64,000 nt of DNA from CAVRZJ01 sp964594125 (GTDB lineage Bacteria > Acidobacteriota > Thermoanaerobaculia > Thermoanaerobaculales > Thermoanaerobaculaceae), in contig CAZQLL010000010.1 of assembly GCA_964594125.1 (NCBI GenBank), forward strand, positions 1-64,000. The letters are read 5' to 3'. Made by a program: the position numbers and the translations under genes. Below, piece after piece: positions 50,892-59,672 of this stretch. The notes beneath the pieces are model-generated. The model was not told where the DNA came from, did not search any database, and saw nothing but the letters and a program-made list of their open reading frames with translations. Numbering within the stretch: position 1 is the first letter of the stretch; the number at the start of each line of letters is the position of its first letter.

Positions 50892-51571
50892 TCCTTCTCC
50901 TCCCTGAGCGCTTCCTCCCGCAGGTAGCTCATGCGGCCCTCGTTGACCACGAGGCCGCGCTGCTCGAGGTCGGCCATCAGGCGGGTCACGGTCTCGCGCG
51001 AGGTGCCGATCGAGCTCGCGATGTCCTGGTGCGTCGGCCGGCGGACGGCGACCCACCCGTTGCCGAGCACCTGGCCGTGCTGGCGGGCGAGGTCGATGAA
51101 GTGGCGCGCCATCCGTCCCACGACGTCGAGGGTCGCCAGCGACTCCATCTGGGCGTTCGCACGGCGCAGCCGCAGGGAGAGCTCGCACAGGAGCTTGCGC
51201 GCGATCGACGGGTGCGACTCGAGGAGCCGCTGGAAGTCGTCGCGGCGAATGCGATACGCGGTGGTCGCGAGCTGGGCCACGACGGTCGCGGAGCGCGGCT
51301 CGTCGTCGAGCAGCGCCATCTCGCCGAAGAACTGCCCGGGCCCGAGGGTGGCGAGGATCAGCTCCTTCCCTTCGGCGGACGAGAGGCAGACCTTGACGCG
51401 GCCGGCGGCCACGACGTAGAGCCCGTCCGGCGCCTCGTTCACGGCGAAGATCGTCTGGTCGCGCTGGAACTCGCGCGCCTCGGCGACGCGGGCGAGCGCG
51501 TCCATCTCGTGGGCGGCGAGGTCGGCGAACAGCGGCGACCTGGCGAGCAGCTCCTTCACCGGGGGATACAT
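50888..51571 (-). CDS. Crp/Fnr-family transcriptional regulator
   Basis: The 227-residue protein has a cyclic-nucleotide-binding barrel (~10-125) with an intact phosphate-binding cassette (FFGEMALLDDEPRSATVVA), the dimer helix, and a C-terminal winged helix (RRPTHQDIASSIGTSRETVT, ~170-190). There is no N-terminal Cys cluster, so it is CRP-like rather than Fnr-like. It probably activates or represses genes on cAMP or a similar ligand. GGAGGTGAG precedes the ATG, which lies inside the end of the upstream lipoprotein gene (16-bp overlap). Its cassette contrasts with the altered one in the CNBD-aspartase. Confidence 0.93.
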   Translation of the reverse strand: MYPPVKELLARSPLFADLAAHEMDALARVAEAREFQRDQTIFAVNEAPDGLYVVAAGRVKVCLSSAEGKELILATLGPGQFFGEMALLDDEPRSATVVAQLATTAYRIRRDDFQRLLESHPSIARKLLCELSLRLRRANAQMESLATLDVVGRMARHFIDLARQHGQVLGNGWVAVRRPTHQDIASSIGTSRETVTRLMADLEQRGLVVNEGRMSYLREEALREEKE

Positions 51572-52791
51572 GGCCTCACCTCCGATCCCGCGACGGCGCG
51601 GACGAGTGCCGCCGCGGTCCTGCCGTCGAGCGTAGCAGGTCGCGCCAGGCAATCGCCGGCCGGCGCCTCGGGGCCGCACCACACCGGCGGTGCGGCGGCG
51701 GCGACGGCGGCGAGGCGGCCCAGGCACGCCAGCAGCTCCCGCTCGGTCACGGCGCGACGCGGCCCGAACCGCCGGGCGATGCTGTCGCCGGAGAGGACGC
51801 CGGCGCGCACGGCGACCACGATGTCGCGCCCCTCCGGCAGGCCGACGACGTCCTCGAAGACGGGTACCGGTCCGCTCGCCTTCTCCGCCAGCTCGGGCAC
51901 CACCCACGCGAGGATCGCCGCCAACCCTCCCCGCGTCACGGCCGGCGCCGCCAGCGCGCGCGCGACGTACGGCGGGGCGAGCGCCAGGCGGGCCTGCTCG
52001 CGCGCCCCCGCGAGCAGCTCGCAGCGCCCCGGGAACGTCTCTGGCAGGCGCTCGTAGAGCTGCTCGGCGAGGTCCCACTGGCCGAGCGCCTCGGCGACGC
52101 GGCCCTTTACCTCGAGACCGGCCGGCGTGTCGGGGAGCGCCGGCAGCAGCTCCACCGCCCGCTGGGTCTGGCCGGAAGCGAGCGCCGCGCGCGCCGCCAC
52201 GACGCGCACCTCGTCGGCCGCCGGGACGAGCTCGAGGGTCCTGAGCGCCCGGGCGAACGCCGCGGCGGCGTCGCCGCGGCCGAGCAGGCCGGCGGCCTCC
52301 CCGGCACCCCGCTCCGCCACCGCCGCCTCGAGGCGCGCCGCGAGGCGGCCGCTGGCGTCGTCGCCGCGCAGGGCGGCGAGCCGGCGCCCGGCGGCCAGCG
52401 CCTCCTCGTCGCGGCCGGCCTTCTCGAGCGCCGCCGCCGCCAGCTCCCACGCCGGGCCGTAGCCGTCCGCGGAGGCGGCGAGCGCCAGCGCGTCCCCGGC
52501 GACATCTTCGCCGCGCACCCACCGCGCCTCGAGCACCACGAGGGCGCCCGCCGGGTGGCCCGCCGGCAGCTTCGCGGCCAGCCGCCGGGCGCGGTCGACG
52601 TCGCCGCGCGCGGCGTCTCCCGCGGCCGCCCGCACCGCCTTCTGCTGCGCGGCGGTCAGCGGCGGTCCGGCGAGCGGGGGCGCCAGCGGATCGGGGACGG
52701 CGGCGGGAGAAGGCGGCGCGGCGGTGCGGCACGCCGCCCCGAGCAGCAGCAGCGCGGCGGCGAAGCGGCTACTCCGTGCCCTTCTGGACAA
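51556..52791 (-). CDS. Lipoprotein with tetratricopeptide-like helices
   Basis: The protein has 411 residues. The N terminus has a signal peptide with lipobox LLGAAC. The body is Ala/Leu/Arg-rich with helical hairpin repeats (GPAWELAAAALEKAGRDEEA; AARAALASGQTQRAVELLPA; VAEALGQWDLAEQLYERLP), which fits TPR-type scaffolding. The last ~100 residues (VPVFEDVVGLPEGRDIVVAV) form another domain I cannot name, with three cysteines near the end. The only in-frame start before the signal peptide is TTG at 52791, overlapping hfq by 23 bp. Likely an outer- or inner-membrane-attached periplasmic protein of unknown role. Confidence 0.75.
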   Translation of the reverse strand: MSRRARSSRFAAALLLLGAACRTAAPPSPAAVPDPLAPPLAGPPLTAAQQKAVRAAAGDAARGDVDRARRLAAKLPAGHPAGALVVLEARWVRGEDVAGDALALAASADGYGPAWELAAAALEKAGRDEEALAAGRRLAALRGDDASGRLAARLEAAVAERGAGEAAGLLGRGDAAAAFARALRTLELVPAADEVRVVAARAALASGQTQRAVELLPALPDTPAGLEVKGRVAEALGQWDLAEQLYERLPETFPGRCELLAGAREQARLALAPPYVARALAAPAVTRGGLAAILAWVVPELAEKASGPVPVFEDVVGLPEGRDIVVAVRAGVLSGDSIARRFGPRRAVTERELLACLGRLAAVAAAAPPVWCGPEAPAGDCLARPATLDGRTAAALVRAVAGSEVRPCIPR

Positions 52792-53026
52792 GCTCGCCTT
52801 CCATTCGCGCCAGGCACACCGAGGCCACGGCGTGCTTGTAGATCAGGTGCTCGAGGCCGTGGCTCTCCACGACGAGAGCGTAGCGGTCGAACCGGCGGAG
52901 CACTCCGGTCACCCGCTTTCCCGTCAGCAGGTAGGCGTGGATCGGCCTTCCCTCCCGCCGCAGGGCGTAGAAGAACCCGTCCTGCACGTTGACGTTACCC
53001 TTCGGTCGGTCCTGAGCCTGATCCAT
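52769..53026 (-). CDS. hfq: RNA chaperone Hfq
   Basis: The 85-residue protein follows the Sm-like Hfq pattern: NVQDGFFYALRREGRPIHAY (with the conserved Gln that binds RNA), LLTGKRVTGVLRRFDRYALV and the Sm2 motif LIYKHAVASV. Hfq hexamers bind U-rich small RNAs and A-rich mRNA sites. Compared with proteobacterial Hfq the C-terminal tail is short and acidic. The gene overlaps the 3' end of miaA by 32 bp, and miaA-hfq linkage is a classic arrangement, which supports the call. Confidence 0.93.
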   Translation of the reverse strand: MDQAQDRPKGNVNVQDGFFYALRREGRPIHAYLLTGKRVTGVLRRFDRYALVVESHGLEHLIYKHAVASVCLARMEGELVQKGTE

Positions 53027-53936
53027 GGTGCGCCTCCGCTTCCGCCACCGCCTGCGCCAAGGCCGCCTCGCCCGCTCCGTGCACCCACACCACCCGGCGC
53101 TCGCCGCGCAGCCACGTCATCTGCCGCTTCGCCAGCCGGCCGGTCGCGGTGACAGTCACCGACATGGCCTCCTCGAGCCCCGACCTGCCGGCCAGCACGT
53201 CGCAGCACTCTCGGTAGCCGATCGCCTTCATCGCGTGCGCTTCCGCCGGCACTCCCGAGGCGAGCAGACCGCGCACCTCCTCGAGCAGCCCCGCCGCGAA
53301 CATCTGCGTCACGCGCTCGCCGATCCTAGCACGAAGCTCGTCGCGCGGAACCGAGACGCCGAGCAGGAGGGCACGGTACCGGCGCTCGGCCGGCGCCGCC
53401 GCGCTCCACAGCTCCGTCATCGCCCGTCCAGCGACGAGCGCGACCTCGAGGGCGCGCAGCGTCCGCTGCCGGTCCGCCGGCGCGATCCGCGCCGCCGCCG
53501 CGGGGTCGTGGAGCTCCAGCCAGCGCCGAACGCGCAGCGGCCGCTCGCGCCAGTGCCGCTGCAGCAGCTCGCGCAGCTCCGGCGGCCGTTCCGGCTCGGC
53601 GAACAGCCCCTCCAGCAGCGCCCGCACGTAGAACAGCGTGCCGCCGACCACGACCGGAAGCCGGCCGCGCGCGGCGATCGCGGCGATCGCCGCGCCGGCA
53701 TCGCGCGCGAACATGCCCGCGGAGTAGCGCTCGCGCGGGTCGGCGACGTCGATCAGGTGGTGCGGAACGCGGCGGCGCGCCGCGGCGGACGGCTTCGCCG
53801 TGCCGATGTCGAGGCCGCGGTAGACGGCGAAGGCGTCGGCCGACACCACCTCGCCGCCGAGCCGCTCGGCGAGCGCCACGCCGAGCTCCGTCTTGCCCGC
53901 GGCGGTCGGGCCGGCCACGACCACGACGTCGATCAC
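52995..53936 (-). CDS. miaA: tRNA dimethylallyltransferase MiaA
   Basis: The 313-residue protein has the P-loop VVVAGPTAAGKTELGVAL (~4-21), SADAFAVYRGLDIGTAKPS, the HHLIDVADP motif, RTLRALEVALVAGRAM and the LAKRQMTWLRG segment. It adds a dimethylallyl group to A37 of tRNAs reading codons that start with U. Here SADAFAVYRG replaces the commoner SADSxQVYRG. The GTG start overlaps the comEC stop (GTGA) and follows GGGAGGG. It is directly upstream of hfq. Confidence 0.95.
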   Translation of the reverse strand: MIDVVVVAGPTAAGKTELGVALAERLGGEVVSADAFAVYRGLDIGTAKPSAAARRRVPHHLIDVADPRERYSAGMFARDAGAAIAAIAARGRLPVVVGGTLFYVRALLEGLFAEPERPPELRELLQRHWRERPLRVRRWLELHDPAAAARIAPADRQRTLRALEVALVAGRAMTELWSAAAPAERRYRALLLGVSVPRDELRARIGERVTQMFAAGLLEEVRGLLASGVPAEAHAMKAIGYRECCDVLAGRSGLEEAMSVTVTATGRLAKRQMTWLRGERRVVWVHGAGEAALAQAVAEAEAHHGSGSGPTEG

Positions 53937-56245
53937 GGCGCCCTCCCGCGTGCCGCGAGGCGGACCGCGACGCGGCCGTCGACCAGACCCCGCGCCTCGC
54001 CCGGCGCCCACCGCGCGCCGGTTGCGCCGAAGCGCTGCGTCAGCACAACGGCGCCGGCGGTGCGCACCCGGCGCAGCGTCTCGCCCGCCGGGTACGGGTA
54101 GCGGGGCGAGACGCCGCTCGCCGCCAGCGCCAGCCGGGCGCCGACAGCGCGCAGGAACGGCGGCGACGACGACGTCGCCGACCCGTGGTGCGGGAGCTGC
54201 AGCACCTCCGCACGGAGCTCGCGCCGCGACGCCAGCAGCGCCCGCTCCCCTGCCGCCTCGATGTCCCCGGTGATCAGCACCCGCACCCCGGCCAGATGTA
54301 CGCGGGCGACGAGGCTCGTGTCGTTGTCGCTCGGCCCCCGCACCGGCGGCGGCCACATCACGTCCCACGGCGCGCCCGCCAGCGTGACCCGCTGGCCGGC
54401 CGCCACCGGCAGCTCGCTGCACCCGCGGGCGCGCGCGAGCCGGCGCAACGCCACCACCTGCGGGTCGGCCGCGACGGCCGCCGGGAACACCAGCGAGCCG
54501 ACCCGCAGCCGTCCGACGACGCGCGCCGCGCCGCCGGTGTGGTCGGCGTCCGCGTGCGTCAGGACCAGCGCCTCGAGGCGCCGCACGCGCAGCGCGGCCA
54601 GCGCCCGCGCCGCGGCGCTCGGGCTCCGTCCGGCATCGACCAGCACCGCGCCGCCGGGACCGCGCAGGAGCAGTGCGAGCCCCTCCGCCACCGGCAGCAT
54701 CCTCGCCTCGCCTCCGCCCGGTGGGCGGGGCCACGGGGCCATGGCCCACGCGGCCCACAGCGCCGCCGCGCCCAGCGCCGCCGGCGCCGCGGCCCGCGTG
54801 CGGCCGAGCCCCACGGCCGCGAGGACGGCGATCGCCGCGGCCACCGCCACCGGCACCGGCGGCACCTCGCTCACGGCGCCGGCAGCGAGCCCGGCGATCG
54901 CATCGAGCGCCGCCTGGAACGGCAGCAGCACGGCCAGCAGGACGGTACCGGCGGCCGGGACGAGCGCCGCGGCGACGACCGCGAGGAGGCTCGTCACGGT
55001 CAGCGCGAACGCCAACGGCGCCGCCGCGAGGTTCGCCGCCACTCCCCACCATGTGAGGATGCCGAAGTGCTGCCCCACCAGCGGCGCGGACGCCGCCTGG
55101 CCGACCACCGCCGCCGCCGCCGCGGCGGCCGCCGGGCGCGGCAGCGCCCGCAGCCGCGCCGCCAGCGGCGCCGCCCAGCGGACGAGCGCGAGCGTCACCA
55201 GCGCCGAGAGCTGGAACCCGGGCTGCAGGATCGCGTCCGGCTCAAGCAACGCGATGCCGGCGATCACGGCCCACACCACCGGGAGCGACAGCAGCGGCCG
55301 GCCGAGCTGGCGCGCCGCCAGGTAGCCCGCGCCGGCGAACGCCGCCCGCCGCACCGGGGCGCCCCACCCGGCGAGCGCCGCGAACGCCAGCATGCTGCCG
55401 GCGGCCGCCCACCGCCGCCGCGACGGTCGGACGCCGGCCGCCGCCAGCACGCCCCACACCGACGCCCCGACCAGCCCGACGTTGAGGCCGGAGACCGCGA
55501 GCAGGTGCGCCAGGCCGCCGCGCCGCATCGCCTCGACCTCGCCGGCCGGGACCGCGTCGGTGCGCCCGAGCGCCAGCGCCGCCGCGAGCCCCGCGGCCCG
55601 CACCGCGCCGAGGTCGGCGCCCGCGGCGCGCAGCAGCGCGCTCATCGCCGCCGCGCGCAGGCGGTCGACGGCCCGACCCTCGCCCGCCGGCCGCAGCAGC
55701 CTCTCGGACTTCACCCTGAGCTGCGGGCGCTGCAGCGGGCGGCCGCGCCGCCATGCCAGCTCTCCGGCGACGTCCCAGCGCGTGCCCGGCGGAGGCAGCG
55801 ATCCCGCGGCGATGCCGGCGGGCAGCGTCATCCGCACCTCGCGGGCGCAGGCGACCGCTTCCCCCGATCGCTCCACGCGCCGTACGCCGACGCGGGCGGT
55901 CCATCCCGCTTCGCCGGACTGCCACCCGTCGCGCACCGTGACGTCCGCCCGGACGGGAAGCACGACGGCGGCGCCGCCGGCCGGCGAATGCGGGGCCACG
56001 GCGCCCGCCGCCCCGCCGAGCGCGGCGCCGGCGAGCACCCACCAGAAGCGGTCCGCCGGCCAGCGCCGCAGGCCGCAGACGACGGCCGCCGCGGCGGCGG
56101 CGAGCAGCGCCGGCCACCACGCGCGCGCCGGCGGCGCGAGATTCGCCAGGAAGACGGCGGCGAGCGCCGCCGCCGAGAGCGCGGTCAGCGGCCACCCCTC
56201 TCGGTCAGCTCCGGGCGCGGCGGAAGAGGGCGAGGGTCTCGGCAT
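53933..56245 (-). CDS. comEC: DNA internalization protein ComEC/Rec2
   Basis: The 770-residue protein has three N-terminal membrane helices, an extracytoplasmic beta domain (~75-170), the Competence membrane domain (GGLAHLLAVSGLNVGLVGAS, QPGFQLSALVTLALVRW, LTWWGVAANLAAAPLAFALT) and a C-terminal metallo-beta-lactamase-like domain (EALVLTHADADHTGGAARVV, VLITGDIEAAGERALL, LQLPHHGSATSSSP). It forms the inner-membrane channel, and probably the nuclease, for single-strand DNA uptake. The start is uncertain: ATG 56245 is used because the first helix has no other start codon before it, but this overlaps the methyltransferase gene by 41 bp and lacks a Shine-Dalgarno sequence. Confidence 0.88.
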   Translation of the reverse strand: MPRPSPSSAAPGADREGWPLTALSAAALAAVFLANLAPPARAWWPALLAAAAAAVVCGLRRWPADRFWWVLAGAALGGAAGAVAPHSPAGGAAVVLPVRADVTVRDGWQSGEAGWTARVGVRRVERSGEAVACAREVRMTLPAGIAAGSLPPPGTRWDVAGELAWRRGRPLQRPQLRVKSERLLRPAGEGRAVDRLRAAAMSALLRAAGADLGAVRAAGLAAALALGRTDAVPAGEVEAMRRGGLAHLLAVSGLNVGLVGASVWGVLAAAGVRPSRRRWAAAGSMLAFAALAGWGAPVRRAAFAGAGYLAARQLGRPLLSLPVVWAVIAGIALLEPDAILQPGFQLSALVTLALVRWAAPLAARLRALPRPAAAAAAAAVVGQAASAPLVGQHFGILTWWGVAANLAAAPLAFALTVTSLLAVVAAALVPAAGTVLLAVLLPFQAALDAIAGLAAGAVSEVPPVPVAVAAAIAVLAAVGLGRTRAAAPAALGAAALWAAWAMAPWPRPPGGGEARMLPVAEGLALLLRGPGGAVLVDAGRSPSAAARALAALRVRRLEALVLTHADADHTGGAARVVGRLRVGSLVFPAAVAADPQVVALRRLARARGCSELPVAAGQRVTLAGAPWDVMWPPPVRGPSDNDTSLVARVHLAGVRVLITGDIEAAGERALLASRRELRAEVLQLPHHGSATSSSPPFLRAVGARLALAASGVSPRYPYPAGETLRRVRTAGAVVLTQRFGATGARWAPGEARGLVDGRVAVRLAARGRAP

Positions 56246-57437
56246 GGTGGGAGCCGGCGAACAGGTCCCATACCTCGAGCAGCTCGAGCCGATAGCGCGC
56301 GGCGAGCAGCTCGGCAGCGTCGCGCCCGAAGGTGGGGGGATCGCACGAAAGCCAGAGGATCGCGCCCGGCCGCCACTGCACCAGGCGCCGGCGCGCCACC
56401 GCCGACATGCCGGCGCGCGGCGGGTCGACGATCGCGAGCGTCGTCTCGCCGGGCGGCGGCGACGCGAGGAACGCCTCGGCCGCGACCGCATGGACCGCGG
56501 CGCCCGGGAGGTTCTCCGCGGCGGCGCGCGCCGCGCCGCGATGCGACTCGACGACCGCCAGCCGCCCGACGCCGCCGGCGCGCGCCGCCGCAGCGAGCAG
56601 CCCGACGCCGCCGTAGAGGTCGACCGCCGCGGCGGGACGCAGCAGGCGCGCAATCTCCGAAACCCGGGCGAAGAGCCGCGGCACGAGGTGGCGGTTGCCC
56701 TGGAAGAACGCTCCCAGCGGCACGCGCAGCGGGACCGGGAGCTGCATCACCACCCCCTGCTTCCCCCAACCCCCGCGGCGCAGCGCCCCCTCCTCCGACA
56801 GCGGGTGCCAGCCGGCGATCCCTGCGACCGGGCCGCGCGGCGCCGCGCCGCCGCCCCGCCACCCGGCGACCGCGCGGCGGCCGTCGAGGTCCTCGAGCCA
56901 GTCGACCTCGCCCGCCGGCGCACGTCGGCGCTCGAGCGCGCCGCGCAGCTCCGGGAGCGCCGCGAGCAGGCGCGGGGTCACCACCCGGCACGGCGCGATG
57001 TCCACGACCTGGCATGAGCGGGGCGCGAAGAAGCCGAGGGCGCCGCCAGCCGGGTCCCAGTGCAGGCGCGCGCGCAGCCGCCATTGCAGCGGCGAGAGCA
57101 CCACGGGCGCCCGCGCCGCCGCCTCGCCCAGCTCGCACGGGGCGTGCCGCAGCGCGCCGGCGAGGATGGCGCGCAGCGCTTCGGCGGCCCGCTCCCTGCG
57201 CACGTGCGCGAGGTCGCAGCCGCCGCAGGCGCCGGCGACCGGGCAAGGGTCCTTCTCGCGCATCGGCGCCGGCCGCACCACCGCCCGCGTGCGCGCCTCG
57301 ATCACCCCGGCGCGCTCGCTCTCGAGCTCGGCGTCGACCTCCTCGCCGGGGAGCGCCCCGGCGACGAACCAGACGCGGCCGCCGGCGCGCGCCACGCCCC
57401 GCCCGCCGCCGGCGAACGACTCAATCTTGAGGCGCAT
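56205..57437 (-). CDS. Class I RNA (uracil-5-)-methyltransferase, TrmA/RlmD family
   Basis: The 410-residue protein starts with a TRAM-like barrel (IESFAGGGRGVARAGGRVWF, VAGALPGEEV). An Fe-S cluster cysteine set follows (CPVAGACGGCDL plus a later Cys in APCRVV). The SAM domain has FFQGN, VDLYGGVGLLAAAARA, VDPPRAG and the catalytic Cys in LSCDPPTFGRD. It makes 5-methyluridine in rRNA or tRNA; which RNA cannot be told. The ATG at 57437 overlaps the upstream gene by 17 bp. Confidence 0.9.
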   Translation of the reverse strand: MRLKIESFAGGGRGVARAGGRVWFVAGALPGEEVDAELESERAGVIEARTRAVVRPAPMREKDPCPVAGACGGCDLAHVRRERAAEALRAILAGALRHAPCELGEAAARAPVVLSPLQWRLRARLHWDPAGGALGFFAPRSCQVVDIAPCRVVTPRLLAALPELRGALERRRAPAGEVDWLEDLDGRRAVAGWRGGGAAPRGPVAGIAGWHPLSEEGALRRGGWGKQGVVMQLPVPLRVPLGAFFQGNRHLVPRLFARVSEIARLLRPAAAVDLYGGVGLLAAAARAGGVGRLAVVESHRGAARAAAENLPGAAVHAVAAEAFLASPPPGETTLAIVDPPRAGMSAVARRRLVQWRPGAILWLSCDPPTFGRDAAELLAARYRLELLEVWDLFAGSHHAETLALFRRARS

Positions 57438-58083
57438 CGCCCACCAGGTCGAGGCGCGGCAGCGCGAGTGCCTCGCGCGCGGCCTGCAGCAGGATCGCCT
57501 GCCGCGCCGTAGCCGGAAGCTCGCCGCCCTCGGCGGCGGCGAGCTCGCGCGAGCGGATCTCGGCGGCGAGCGCCTCGCGGGGTCCGGGCGGCAGCGCCCG
57601 CATCGCGGCGGCGAGCGCCGCGCGCTCGAGGCTCGCTGCCGTGGCATCGAGCGCTGCCGGCGGCGCGTCGGCCGGCAACGTCAGCACGGCGTCGGCGAGC
57701 GCTGCGAGCGCCGCCGCCGCCTCGCCCGCCGGTTGGCGCGCCGCCGCCCGGCGCACCGCCTCGGCGTACGTTGCGAGGCGAGCCCCCGCGTCGACGGCGC
57801 CGCCGGCGGCAGCGCCGCCGACGGCCGCGGCGAGCAACCGCCTGGCGTGGCGCGCGACCGCGTGGCGGCAGTACGCCAGCGACGACACCGGGTCTTCGCC
57901 GCGCTCCGCCCGCCTCGCCATCGCCTCCCCCACGCCGGCCATCACGGCGGCCAGCGGCACGCCCTCCTGCCACCACCGGCGGAGCAGACCGAAGTCCTTC
58001 GGCGTGAACAGGAACGGGGTACCGCGCAGGCGCGCGAAGTGGTCCTCCACCGCCCTGTAGTAAGCCACCTCGTCGTCGAGCAT
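57421..58083 (-). CDS. Uncharacterised helical protein
   Basis: The 220-residue protein is not assigned to a named family. The first ~85 residues look conserved: YYRAVEDHFARLRGTPFLFT, PKDFGLLRRWWQEGVPLAAV, VSSLAYCRHAVARHARRL. This is a helical segment with a Trp-Trp pair that recalls replication-initiation or DNA-binding helices of the DnaD type, without enough support to name it. The rest is Ala/Leu-rich helix. It is soluble. The ATG overlaps the coaX stop, and the 3' end overlaps the RNA methyltransferase start, so it is embedded in the operon. Confidence 0.75.
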   Translation of the reverse strand: MLDDEVAYYRAVEDHFARLRGTPFLFTPKDFGLLRRWWQEGVPLAAVMAGVGEAMARRAERGEDPVSSLAYCRHAVARHARRLLAAAVGGAAAGGAVDAGARLATYAEAVRRAAARQPAGEAAAALAALADAVLTLPADAPPAALDATAASLERAALAAAMRALPPGPREALAAEIRSRELAAAEGGELPATARQAILLQAAREALALPRLDLVGDAPQD

Positions 58084-58853
58084 CAGCGGTCCGGCCGGTT
58101 GCGCTCCCACAGCAGCCGCAGGCCCTTGAGCGTGAGGTCGTCGTCGACCGCTGCGAACAGCGCGGTGTGGCGCGCGATCACCGCGGCGAGCCCGCCGGTC
58201 GCCACCACCGGGCCGCTGCCGAGCTCGTCGAGGATCCGCTTCGTGACGCCCTCCACCAGCCCGACGTAGCCGAACATCAGCCCGGCCTGCATCGAGTCGA
58301 CGGTGGCCTTGCCGATCACCCGCTCGGGCGGCGCCAGCTCGACGCGCGGCAGCTTGGCGGCGCGCGAGAACAGCGCCTCGGCGGCGATCTCGAGCCCCGG
58401 CGCGATCACGCCGCCGAGGAACTCCCCCTTCTTCGACACGACCTCCCAGGTGGTGGCGGTGCCGAAGTCGACGACCACGCACGGGCCGCCGTGCTCGGCG
58501 TACGCCGCAACGGCGTTGCACAGGCGGTCGGCGCCCAGGTCCTGCGGCGTCTCGACGCGCAGCGGCATGCCGGAGCGGATCCCCGGCGCCACGAACAGCG
58601 GCTCGGCGTGCAGGTACGTCGCGATCGCCGCGCGCAGCGCCCCGTCGAGCGGCGGCACCACCGACCCGACGATCACGCCGCGGATGTCGTCCGGGGAGAT
58701 CTGCGACCACTGGCAGAGCTGGCGCAGCAGCAGCCCGATCTCGTCGACCGTCCGCTCGCGCGCGGTCGTCAGGCGGAAGCGCCTGAGGATCTGCGGACCG
58801 CGGAAGACGCCGATCGTGGTGTGGGTGTTGCCGACGTCGAGTGCAAGCAGCAT
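58083..58853 (-). CDS. coaX: Type III pantothenate kinase CoaX
   Basis: The 256-residue protein has the CoaX motifs: LLALDVGNTHTTIGVF (phosphate 1), DRLCNAVAAYAEHGGPCVVV with the DFGTATT phosphate-2 segment (VVDFGTATTWEVV), and GGVIAPGLEIAAEALFSRAA. This ATP-dependent enzyme catalyses the first step of CoA synthesis. GGGGAG precedes the ATG. It sits next to birA, a frequent pairing in bacteria. It ends in ATGA overlap with the unknown gene downstream. Confidence 0.95.
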   Translation of the reverse strand: MLLALDVGNTHTTIGVFRGPQILRRFRLTTARERTVDEIGLLLRQLCQWSQISPDDIRGVIVGSVVPPLDGALRAAIATYLHAEPLFVAPGIRSGMPLRVETPQDLGADRLCNAVAAYAEHGGPCVVVDFGTATTWEVVSKKGEFLGGVIAPGLEIAAEALFSRAAKLPRVELAPPERVIGKATVDSMQAGLMFGYVGLVEGVTKRILDELGSGPVVATGGLAAVIARHTALFAAVDDDLTLKGLRLLWERNRPDR

Positions 58854-58886
58854 CGTCTCACTCCCCGGCGCCCGTGAAGCGCCCCC

Positions 58887-59672
58887 TCACACGCCCGCGG
58901 CCGCGCGCTCCGGCAACGCGTCGATCAGCTCGCCGGCAGCGACGCGGCTGAGCGCGCCCCCGACCGCGAGCTCGAGGCGGCCGTCCGCGCCCATGCCGAC
59001 GTACGCGCCCTCCAGCACCCCTGCGCCGGTGCGCAGCCGGAGCCGGTCGCCGGGCCGGTGCACCGAGCGCCGCAGCCACTCCGCCACGAGCTCGCCGCGC
59101 CGCCCTAGCGTCGTCCGTATCCCGCCCGCGAACACAGCCACGACGGAGCCGATCGCCTCGCCCACCGGGCCAGCGAACCCGTTCCGGCGCAGGCACGTCG
59201 CCGGCGCGGCGCCGGCGCCGAGGGCGGGCGCGGCCTCGACGTTGACGCCGAACCCCACCGCCACCCACGCCGCCGCGCCGCGCGTACGCGACTGGCAGAG
59301 CACGCCGCCGAGCTTGGCACCCCCGACGAGGACGTCGTTCGGCCACTTCAGGCGCGCCGCGAGGCCGTCCACCGTCGCCTCCACGGCCTCGGCGAGGCAG
59401 ACGCCGGCGGCGATCGGCAGCCAGGCGAGATCCGCAGTCTGGATCCACCCCAGCCACGTTGCGTAGACGCCGCCTTCCGGAGACTCCCAGGTGTGGCCGC
59501 TGCGTCCCCTGCCCGCCGTCTGCGACGAGGCGACGACCATCGTGTCGCCCAGGCGATCGTCCTCCTCGTCGGCCCACGCCTCCACCAGCCTCGCTACCAC
59601 CAGATTGGTCGAGTCCACCTGGCCGAGCCACACGACGTTGCACGGCACCGGCTGGCGCAGCAACGCGGTCAT
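58887..59672 (-). CDS. birA: Biotin-[acetyl-CoA-carboxylase] ligase
   Basis: The 261-residue protein has the catalytic motifs of biotin protein ligase: VDSTNLVVARL, ASSQTAGRGRSGHTWESP, LKWPNDVLVGGAKLGGVLC and GFGVNVEAAP. The C-terminal SH3-like domain ends GVLEGAYVGMGADGRLEL. There is no N-terminal helix-turn-helix, so it is a pure ligase, not a repressor. It attaches biotin to carboxylase carrier proteins with ATP. The ATG overlaps the valS stop. The gap to coaX is 33 bp. Confidence 0.94.
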   Translation of the reverse strand: MTALLRQPVPCNVVWLGQVDSTNLVVARLVEAWADEEDDRLGDTMVVASSQTAGRGRSGHTWESPEGGVYATWLGWIQTADLAWLPIAAGVCLAEAVEATVDGLAARLKWPNDVLVGGAKLGGVLCQSRTRGAAAWVAVGFGVNVEAAPALGAGAAPATCLRRNGFAGPVGEAIGSVVAVFAGGIRTTLGRRGELVAEWLRRSVHRPGDRLRLRTGAGVLEGAYVGMGADGRLELAVGGALSRVAAGELIDALPERAAAGV